NCBI RefSeq assembly: GCF_025264645.1
Contig: NZ_CP073696.1
Location: forward strand, 620,001-684,000
DNA from: Edaphobacter lichenicola
Lineage (GTDB): Bacteria > Acidobacteriota > Terriglobia > Terriglobales > Acidobacteriaceae
Direction of reading: 5' to 3'
DNA: 64,000 nucleotides
Part shown: positions 44,856-53,000 of the stretch, piece by piece
Layout of the letters: every line of letters begins with the position of its first letter
Position numbering within the stretch: the first letter of the stretch is position 1
Position numbers and translations under genes: made by a program
The notes under the pieces: model-generated
The model's database searches: none
Seen by the model: the letters and a program-made list of their open reading frames with translations, nothing else
Told to the model about the DNA's origin: nothing

Positions 44856-46139
44856 ATGCCCGCCCTGAATGTGGCAAGACTTACCAATTTCTTCATACTC
44901 CTCATCCTCATTGCTTTTCTAACTATTGGCAGTTTTGGACAGATCATCCAAATCGACAAGCGCGTCCCTCAATACGTTTCTGAGGAAACCCAAACATGGG
45001 AGAAGATGCAACAATCAAACCCTGATCAAGACTTGACACTAATTCCTCGATATTGGGTGATATTTGCTGCCAACCCTGCATTTGAAAAGATCGAACTAGG
45101 GACGAATCGACATACAAGTTGGACCGGACATATATTTGTGATTCTTGCGACCGAAGATCGAAATAAACAGGAAACGAGAATCGACGCCTTTGGTTTTTAT
45201 CCCTTGGATAAGTCTGGGGCTGGTGCTTTGAGAAGTGTCTTGAGCTCGGTTCCCGGATCTGTTGAAGACAATCTGACGGGGGTGCATGCAGGGTCGCTAA
45301 CCCCAGACACTAGAATCCTTAGTGTCGAGATTAGCGGAGCTCAGCAACAACAAGCGTACGCGTCGATGTTCTCTAAGTATCCAAAGATGGTGGACGTAGA
45401 TCGTGACGCGCAAGACGGCTTTGAGCCAACCGACGATAACCCGTACGGCCCGACGTACACGAACTTCTCGATTCCAGGAAACGACTGTGTGAGTTTCGCC
45501 AATACTGTAGCTTCGAGTATTGGCCTTAAGACTCCGTCGACTGGCGGTAGCACGGCGACGCCTAACGGTTTTATCAAGGCGCTCGAAGCTATGAATGTGA
45601 GTGGCGCGCCCAGTTCAGGTGACCAGCATATATATATGCGACTCAATTTTGCTTATTCACCGGATGGACAACCCTCAGGAACCTACGAAGGTACCGTAGA
45701 TCCGAGTGGCTCCTACGATGGACACGGGATAATATCTGCACCTTCCGGAGCGCACTACGATATGAACTTTTCACATGGTACTGCAAATGGACCTGCCCAC
45801 GTAACGTATCCGGACGGTAGCGAATTGACTGGCGTAATGAGTGGGGGGACCCTAACGAATGGTGTGCTAATTGATCCATCCGGAGCGACGCACGCTGTAA
45901 GCCTAAATCCAAACGGGACCCTGCATTTTGATGATCAAAATGCAGGCGCTGGAGGCGGTGATTCTGGGGCTGATCATGGTAACGGTGGAGATCGAGGCGG
46001 CGACCACGAGGCTGGCGCCGGCCACGCCGAAGGTTCTCATGGACCGTCAACAAGTGGTAATCATTCTCTAAACTCAGACCACTATACGGTGGGGGGGCGA
46101 GACATGGGACCAGCACACGATAACTGGGCAGCGCATTAG
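44856..46139 (+). CDS. Secreted protein with permuted papain-like (His...Cys) arrangement and glycine-rich tail
   Basis: 427 residues. ATG 44856 has AAGGAGG 6 bp upstream and starts a signal peptide (FFILLILIAFLTIGSFG). H92 in SWTGHIFVILAT and C211 in IPGNDCVSFANTV occur in the order His then Cys, as in permuted NlpC/P60 and LRAT-like hydrolases; this is a suggestion from pattern only. The second half has MORN-like turns (GTYEGTVDPSGSYDGHG, THPDGS-like TYPDGSELTGVMSGG), then a Gly/His/Asp-rich tail. Possible cell-wall or lipid-acting enzyme. Lower GC than the core genes suggests acquisition. Confidence 0.65.
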   Translation: MPALNVARLTNFFILLILIAFLTIGSFGQIIQIDKRVPQYVSEETQTWEKMQQSNPDQDLTLIPRYWVIFAANPAFEKIELGTNRHTSWTGHIFVILATEDRNKQETRIDAFGFYPLDKSGAGALRSVLSSVPGSVEDNLTGVHAGSLTPDTRILSVEISGAQQQQAYASMFSKYPKMVDVDRDAQDGFEPTDDNPYGPTYTNFSIPGNDCVSFANTVASSIGLKTPSTGGSTATPNGFIKALEAMNVSGAPSSGDQHIYMRLNFAYSPDGQPSGTYEGTVDPSGSYDGHGIISAPSGAHYDMNFSHGTANGPAHVTYPDGSELTGVMSGGTLTNGVLIDPSGATHAVSLNPNGTLHFDDQNAGAGGGDSGADHGNGGDRGGDHEAGAGHAEGSHGPSTSGNHSLNSDHYTVGGRDMGPAHDNWAAH

Positions 46140-46330
46140 AGCCATGGGATGTCTGAAGCGATCATGATGTAAACAGCTTCCGGTCGATCACATTCAACCG
46201 ATCAGCATTGCATCTCAGCTGGGGCTTGCCCCTGTCAACTCGCAGAGTTTGTGCAAATCATGCCATCAATGCAAGACACTCGGCGATCAAAGGAACACAC
46301 GTTGAGCCTCTGATGCCGTGCCCACCAAGC

Positions 46331-47212
46331 CTACCAATCACGATATGGGACTTCCGAACGTTTGATCGTAACTTCCATCTGGTTCAGTTTGTAGAAGGCC
46401 TTAACCGACTTCTCAGTCAAATCCATGTTTGCAGTTGGGCCTATTACAACCGACGATATGGCGTCCCACGCGCTTGGTACTGATTGAATTTCTCGATTCG
46501 GTATACGCATCGAAACGTATGGAATTAGGCTTGAGCGCACAGTGCGAAACTTAATGTTGTATTCCCTGAAACGTGTGTCAAACAGAACGAGCCTGTATTC
46601 GCTCTCAGCCTCAAATGACGCATGTTTGCTACCAACAGCAGTCGCTTCGATCGCCCATCGAAAGTAATCATTCAAATAGATACTTGAACCCGGATTCTTC
46701 GCTATTGCGTTCTTCGCTCTTTCAGCTGCCGACCTTATCAAGTTGTCGAGCTGTATGTTGTCCCCGGGCTTCATGTAGCGAACCCTGCCAAACTCCACTT
46801 GTGGCACGACCATTCCGGCTTGAGGGTCCTCATCAATCCTCGCCGATTGAAGGCATTCGGTGCGGAATCCGATAGCAACGCCACTCTGTTGAGGACAATA
46901 AGAGCGCCAATGGGTAAGGGAATCACTCAAAGTCGAGAACGATGTAACGAATTGCTCGACTGCGAACTCGGTGATGTTTTTAGGATCTTCAGTAGGTTTA
47001 ACGTTCAGGTCGAGTTCATTAGGAATTGTTGTGTCTTCTTGAAGAAGAGTTGGCAGTCGGCCCTTCACGAGGGAAGTAACGAATTCACGCTCCGAGGAAT
47101 CGTTCAAGTAGGAAATGGCTGTGCACCAGAGAGATCTACTCTCGACGATCTTCATCATGGTGTCCATTGACGTGTAGTGATACACGACGGCAGGCATCTG
47201 TACTTCGGGCAT
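46331..47212 (-). CDS. DUF2971 family protein
   Basis: 293 residues from ATG 47212, which has GAGGAGA 7 bp upstream. The N-terminus VVYHYTSMDTMMKIVESRSL and CTAISYLNDSSEREF match the DUF2971 pattern, followed by LTHWRSYCPQQSGVAIGF (the family's WRxY...GVAIGF motif) and the FEAESEYRLVLFDTRF segment. The family is common in genomic islands and next to defence genes; its biochemical role is unknown. It lies alone among remnants and looks intact. Confidence 0.8.
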   Translation of the reverse strand: MPEVQMPAVVYHYTSMDTMMKIVESRSLWCTAISYLNDSSEREFVTSLVKGRLPTLLQEDTTIPNELDLNVKPTEDPKNITEFAVEQFVTSFSTLSDSLTHWRSYCPQQSGVAIGFRTECLQSARIDEDPQAGMVVPQVEFGRVRYMKPGDNIQLDNLIRSAAERAKNAIAKNPGSSIYLNDYFRWAIEATAVGSKHASFEAESEYRLVLFDTRFREYNIKFRTVRSSLIPYVSMRIPNREIQSVPSAWDAISSVVIGPTANMDLTEKSVKAFYKLNQMEVTIKRSEVPYRDW

Positions 47213-47354
47213 CTTCGTTCTCCTCAATTCGCTCTACGGTAGTACGAGGGGGTATGGGTATAGCTTTTGTTTACAGTAACATGCCTGACGACCACACCCA
47301 GGCCACATGCGTACACCCGCAGGATAGGAATTCAATATCCTCTTTTCCTCAAGT

Positions 47355-47600
47355 TCAGCAATTCCTCAGATCGCTCAGCAATTGAGGCTCCACAAGAGCC
47401 TGACGGGCTACCGCCTTCACCGTAGTTACCAATAAATCCATTGCCGTTTTGGCATCGCCGAGCTGCTTTAGTTCTCCTCTAAAGTCGGCGTGACTTCCGT
47501 GAGCCACGCAACTTCGATATGCATACATGAGTGACCAGATTTTGTCGGCAGTGATACCCCTGAAAACCGTATAGTCGATCTTCGAGTCCCAGCGGCGCCC
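47355..47600 (-). pseudogene. HEPN-like C-terminal fragment
   Basis: About 80 residues read ITADKIWSLMYAYRSCVAHG then LGDAKTAMDLLVTTVKAVAR and end EPQLLSDLRNC. YRSCVAH gives Rx4H, the HEPN RNase/toxin motif. The frame meets the opposing DUF5131-like fragment near 47600 with no start codon of its own, so it is most likely the 3' remnant of an Apea/HEPN-type gene. Confidence 0.5.
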
Positions 47601-47606
47601 TGAAGG

Positions 47607-47981
47607 ATGCTGATCTGGCTGACTCAACTCCCTCAGATGGATTTTAAATGGGCACTCGAGTTATATCAGCGCTGCCAAGCCGCCGGAGTTCCATTTCTCT
47701 TCAAACAAGCCAGCGATCTGTACACTGAACGAGGAATAGATGGGCTCAGCCGGTATATTCGTCACTTTGGCGGTGTTGTATCTGCGGGCCCTGACCCACT
47801 CATTCGCTAGTATCCGGTAACAGATCCTCCGTTGTTGCCTTTCACTGAAAGAGGATATCGTTACACGGATTCTCAGTGGGCGGTACAAATCAAGAATGCC
47901 GCAGGTCCTGACGAAGTCAAAGTCGAGGAGAGCAATCTGAATAGGATTAGCCCATCGCTATCGGTGGCTAGACCGTTGTGA
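47607..47981 (+). pseudogene. DUF5131 (phage Gp37/Gp68)-like C-terminal fragment with in-frame stop
   Basis: Reads FKWALELYQRCQAAGVPFLF, KQASDLYTERGIDGLSRYI, a TAG at 47808, then in the same frame YPVTDPPLLPFTERGYRYT and on to TGA 47979. The AAGVPFxFKQ segment resembles the end of DUF5131 proteins, whose genes travel with phages. The 5' end is missing (stop just upstream). A nonsense change, not a frameshift, breaks the remainder. Confidence 0.5.
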
Positions 47982-48274
47982 CTACCTATTTACTGGCGAA
48001 CTCATTACCAGAAACCGTGGTTCTCGCGGAATCTGTCTATACTAGGTCGGGCCTCAGCGAAGCGTTATTACCGAGTTTTGTCATGGAAGTCCCAGTGAGG
48101 CATCCGAAAACCCCTGTTTTCATTCGCTCCATGCAGTAATCCGTGCACAAACTTGGTAATCAGAAATCAACCTCTTTACGATCCTCGTCTTCGATGTCGC
48201 CGGGTTCCCGGTCCTGTTCCCAGGTGCTCAAAATGGCCTTACAGCCTTTCCGAGCCAACGGCGGAATGATAGTT

Positions 48275-48301
48275 GTGGCGGCTGTCTTTTGCAGCCGCCA
48301 C
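48275..48301. other. Strong hairpin
   Basis: GTGGCGGCTG-TCTTTTG-CAGCCGCCAC, a perfect 10-bp GC-rich stem with a 7-nt loop. No T-run follows on the plus strand. Confidence 0.7.
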
Positions 48302-48363
48302 GATTCTATGTCAAACGCTCAATTCGCAGGACTCGTGCTACACCTCCGGTGCGTCGAATTTGG

Positions 48364-48555
48364 TTAGCACTTCCCACTTTCAGGCTCCAGCACAAACCGT
48401 ATATAAAGGTAGCCTGCTTCACGAACGACCCAACTAATGAACTCGTGGTCAAACTTTGAATCGTTCCTTCCTAGGTGGTAACGCGAGCATATTTCCTTGA
48501 GGAAATCGAATATCTCCTGACTTCCATCTACCATTTCACATTCATTTCTATGCAT
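48364..48555 (-). CDS. Small hypothetical ORF
   Basis: 63 residues starting MHRNECEMVDGSQEIFDFL, acidic and helical at first, ending YIRFVLEPESGKC. The amino-acid mix is protein-like rather than shadow-like. No family recognised and the ribosome site is weak. It could be a fragment. Confidence 0.3.
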   Translation of the reverse strand: MHRNECEMVDGSQEIFDFLKEICSRYHLGRNDSKFDHEFISWVVREAGYLYIRFVLEPESGKC

Positions 48556-48897
48556 ATTTCACCATTGATTTGAGATCGCAATCCGCAGAACAGCCCATAT
48601 CTGCATGTTTCGAGTTAAGGCCCGGGGGGCTCGAAACTAAGGGCAATAGGGGCTTCTCCTACGGATTACCAGGTGTCTCAAATGTGAAAACCGTTTTGCC
48701 TCGCGCGTGTGGCCCAATTACCGACAGCTATGCTCGGTGCTGCCGTAATCTTTGGCAATGGAGTGAATACTCCTATACTAGAAAGGAAAGTAAGCACTAC
48801 CTGACAGGTGCAGCCAAATTTGGACACCTTCGTCATCGCTATGCCAAGTCGTAACCCGCCGGGTTCACTAGCCAAACCCCCGTCGTTTTACGCACCT

Positions 48898-49029
48898 TCA
48901 ACTAGCTAACCTGAGAATACGATGGGCGCTAGTGAAGTAGTCGGGGTTGTCGAAAATGCCCGGCCAGGTGTCGAAAGACGCCGCGTGTAAGAGACAGAGG
49001 TTGTCAATCGGGGAATCAACCCCGGGATG
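48898..49029 (-). pseudogene. Unidentified coding fragment
   Basis: The minus strand reads DSPIDNLCLLHAASFDTWPG and FDNPDYFTSAHRILRLAS to a TGA, with a protein-like composition and a stop directly upstream. Not recognised; too short to assign. Confidence 0.3.
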
Positions 49030-49319
49030 CTAATGCATTGGGATGTCCGCAGTCGGGTAACGCCGAGTACGAAAAGCGGATCCACCTCGCCAGCAACACG
49101 TTAAGCCATCCAGGTCGTCATCAACTTGAATACCCCGCACCCGGGAGTCCGTCACAAGTGACGGAACTTGAGTCTCAGGCTTGGAGCCGAAGACGAAATC
49201 AAGACCGATCTTAGGATTTAGGCAAGCCCTGGCTAACCCTGACCGTGCCCGATCGAGCGAGGATGCACTCACCTCTTCGGACTGATAACAGATTTATGTT
49301 TGGCCAAGTGCCAACTGTA

Positions 49320-49381
49320 GAGACTGTTATCTTTCCCTCCTTCGCTCCGACGTCCTCACCCCGCGTCGAGATAACAGTCTC
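49320..49381. repeat. 13-bp perfect inverted repeat
   Basis: GAGACTGTTATCT (49320-49332) and AGATAACAGTCTC (49369-49381), 36 bp apart. A related half site TGATAACAG lies at 49283. Could be a recombination or protein-binding site. Confidence 0.6.
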
Positions 49382-49712
49382 CATGACATCTGATTGAAGC
49401 AGCGATGAATTGCATGAGATAGCGAGCCAGATGGCATCGATCGGTAGCTTGATCGTACAGTTGGCGCTTTCTCTCCGGTCACGCTGCCATCGCTCCAGAG
49501 AATGCTGCAAAAGCCGGTAAGGATTATGGCTTGTGCCTCGGAGAGAGGCTTAACTCACTTGTTTGCCGGTTCTAAAACCGCAAGTGAAGTTAGAGGATCG
49601 GCCGACCGCGCAACGAAGTAGTTACGAAATCAAGTGGGACATCGTAGTTGAACCTGGCTAGTGGCTACGCGTTCGGCCGCCAGTCGCACGCACCGACACG
49701 AAGGTGCGAGAG

Positions 49713-50016
49713 ATGTCGACTGATGCCGAGCTTACGGAAGCTACTGTTCGCTATCATCCCTACCGCAACCTCAAGTTCCGCATAAAGTGGGACAATAGGT
49801 ACGTGGCGGCGCAAACAAAGTGAGCGTCCTGACTCGCTCCAGTCAAGTGATCACCCGTCTTGCCGACGGCGCTCCCCCAACGCGCTGCATACCCGACCAG
49901 AGCGAATGCGAGGTCGTCACACTGGAACGCGTCGTCACTCATGATGTCGCGTTCCAGCAGTGGGGCAACACAAGGTTTGGTCTATCAGGACCCCAGCATC
50001 GGTTGTAGCTGATTGA
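49713..50016 (+). pseudogene. Contractile tail/eCIS tail-tube protein (gp19-like), frameshifted and truncated
   Basis: ATG 49713 with AAGGTG upstream starts MSTDAELTEATVRYHPYRNL and KFRIKWDNRYVA, then hits TGA. One base is missing near 49807; the next frame gives VSVLTRSSQVITRLADGAPP and VTLERVVTHDVAFQQWGN. A 2-base gain near 49968 breaks it again; NKVW would follow. This is the conserved body of the phage-tail tube family used by contractile phages and extracellular contractile injection systems. The C-terminal third is missing. Other tail genes were not found around it. Confidence 0.75.
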
Positions 50017-50032
50017 GCGGCATTGCTACCTA

Positions 50033-53000
50033 TCATTGGACTATGAGAGTGATCTGATCGCTATGACTGAGAGGACCACTCGATGCGACGACCGTGATGG
50101 TATAGCTGCCAGCAGGAGTGTTCCGCACGGTTTGGGCCGGAGGAGGGGGACTGCTGGAGCTGCCAGATCCTGAACCGCCGGCACAGCCGTTGAGCAACAG
50201 AGCGCCAGAGAATGTCCCCAGCAGACAAAGAAGGAGTGTTAATCTGCTCAGACGTCGACGTGTAAGCGAAATCGCGGGCAACGCAAGTATTGCCAGTGCG
50301 GGCAGGTAGGCTGGCCAACGCGGTGTCGCAGGTTCTCGTCGAAACGATGTCTTGACAGTCTGCTGCGTATTGATAGTCAGAGATACAGCTGTGGGGCTTG
50401 ACCCGACAGTCAAGCTCGGGGGAGTAAAGGTACATGACGCATACTCCGGTAGATTCGCGCAGCTCATTGTGACGACACCGGTAAATGTACCGACGGTGCC
50501 GATGTTGAAGTTGAAATTTGCTGACTGCCCTCCGGAGACGGTGGCGGTAGAGGGTCCTGTTGCTGGAGGCAGAACAAAGTCTGGTGCAACCACAGTGCCA
50601 ACCAAACTAACGCTTTGCGTAAGCGCGCCCACGGAGCTTACGGTCATCACGGCACTCTCGTCACCCGTACTGGTAGGTTCGAATGAGATTGTTACGCCGC
50701 ATGTTGCATTCACCGCCAAGGTCATTCCACAGGTAGAAGACACAGTGAAATCGGTAGAGTTCTTTCCGGAGATCGACGATGACACGTTTGCCAATGCGAT
50801 GCCTCCGGAGTTGTACAGCGTCAGCGTCTGTTGCGCCTGGGCACCGGCAGAGATACTTCCGAACGAGAGAGACTGACTGGAGAGCGTGAACGCGGGAGCC
50901 GTACCAGTGCCAGTGAGCATCACAGTCTGTGGGCTGTCAGAAGCGTTGTCGGTAATCAGCAGATTTGCGTTGCTGGAGCCGGCCATGGATGGCGTGAAGA
51001 CCACGCTTACTGTGCAACTCGAACCGACTGCTAGCGTGTTGCCGCAGGTGGAAGTTGCAGAAAAGCTGGATGAGTTCGTTCCTGTAGTCGAAATAACTAA
51101 TCCCGTCAGAAGCGATGTACCCGTGTTTTGTATCGTCAAAGTTTGGACGGGCGATGCGAGACCCTTTGCTTGCAATGGAAACGAGATTGTCTTCGTGGAG
51201 AGACTAACAGCAGCACCACTCGAGATGAGGAACGGCAGCGGAGGCGAGACCACTCCGCCACTGCTGACGGTAACTTGTGCGGTCCCGCTCGTGATGAGAT
51301 CCGTCGTCGGAATCGCAACTGTAAGCTGGGTCGCGCTGATGAAGGTGGTGACCCGTGAAACACCGTTCCATAGAACGACCGCGTCCGAGGCGAAGCCACT
51401 CCCGGTGACCGTGACAGTGAGTCCTGCCGAACCTGGAGCAGCGTTGTTGGGCGAGAGGGAGGACGCCGTCACCAGACCACCGGAAGGAGTCGCCAGGCTG
51501 CTCCGGACCAGTATGATCTGCGATGTAGAAACTGGATTTATAGAACTATCATCTGGGTAAACTTCGTTGCTGCGGAATGCGAACCCATCGACGCCCCAGC
51601 GCAGCAGTTCGTTCTCACTGGGAAAGTTGTTCAGAGGGAACGGGAGTACGCCCGACAGTTTGAAGGTAGAGGGGTCATAGCTAAGGATCTGCGGATCTCC
51701 ATTTGGCAGCCCGATGCTGATCAGGCCGTCGTCCAGGATGAAGGTTCGCTTTGCGACACCGTCAGACGTAACCGCCGCTTCGTAAAACAAACTTGAGTTG
51801 TACCGGCCAAGAAGCTTCTGCGCTTTAGGGTCCCATACTTCTCCACTATTGGTGTAGAGAAGAGTGCCATCAGTCGCTAGTTTCGAGCCTGTGGCTTGGT
51901 CACAACAAGCCCCAAAACCAGGTAAACCAACCGTTATTCCGCTCGTAGATACGGCGGTGGTATTAAAGAAACCACTGCTACCGATCGGATACCCATAAAT
52001 CGTTGTCGGGTCCGATGTAAAGATGAAGTTGTCCAAAGTATAGTAGGCAGGATACGTGTCAGCCATATACTGCACCACACCCGCGTCGTTGAACAGTGCG
52101 ACACCGTTCTCAGAGGGTGAGGACCCCCGCGATAGCGAAGCGACCAGCAGTTGCGGCGAACCCGGAACGACATGCATATCGATGACGCCGATAGACGAAT
52201 TCGGCAACGTGAACGTACGGTCGACAGCGCCTGCAATTAGATCTATTCGCTGCAACATTGCTGCTTTAGGATTGGAGCCGTAACTAATCTGAAATGCCAC
52301 GTACAGATAGTGACCATCATCAGAGAGCGTGAGCTGTGTCGGATTCGTAAGGACAGGAATCGGCGTCCCCAACATGCCGGTAATCGGATCAACTGAGATT
52401 ATCGTGTTCGGATTTGAGACTGAGGTTGCGGGAATCGCCGCATACAACAGCTTCGAGACCGAATCGTAAACAATATTAGTCGCGTTGAGATTGATCACAT
52501 GGAAGGTTGTCAACGTTCCCACATTACTGGGTCCTCCCGACGCAGGGTTGACTACCTGCACAGGAAACTCACCCATCGCCCCGAGAGTACTTGGATCAAC
52601 CGTAACTTGGATTGACACGCTGCCCGCGCCCACCACGGGCACACTTACACCGTTCACAAATACGGTGGACTGTGGGAAGAAGTTTGTGCCGTTGATAGAG
52701 ATCGTTGTCGGGCCGCCGTCGAACGAGATTGTTGCTGGCGAGAGGCTCGTGATTGCCGGTGTGGGGAATGAGGCCAATGCCGTACCTGTGATCGGGACAG
52801 TGAGAATCGGCGTTACGGGGTCGTTGGTGTATATCGTCAGCGTTCCGGTCGCAGCGCCCGCTACTGTGGGATTGAAAGCGAACTCATAGGCGCATGACGA
52901 CGTTGGGGAAATGGGACCACTGTTGCACGTCGTGACTGTTATGGCGAAGGGCCCTGTGATTGTGGTACGCGCGGTATCCACCACAAGAGGCGCGTTTCCT

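Larger units (their letters stand above)
47982..49712. other. Stretch without a recognisable intact gene
   Basis: 1.7 kb with only short frames. Structures listed separately: a GC hairpin (48275-48301), a small minus-strand ORF (48364-48555), a coding-like fragment (48898-49029) and an inverted repeat (49320-49381). Probably decayed mobile DNA. Confidence 0.6.

Noticed and set aside
48989..49001. GTGTAAGAGACAG resembling a transposon-based library adaptor end
   Set aside because: Lacks two bases of the mosaic-end sequence and sits in continuous sequence; taken as chance.
41402..50016. Integrated element bounded by a repeat of the tRNA-Lys 3' end
   Set aside because: No second copy of the tRNA 3' end and no integrase gene were found in the window.
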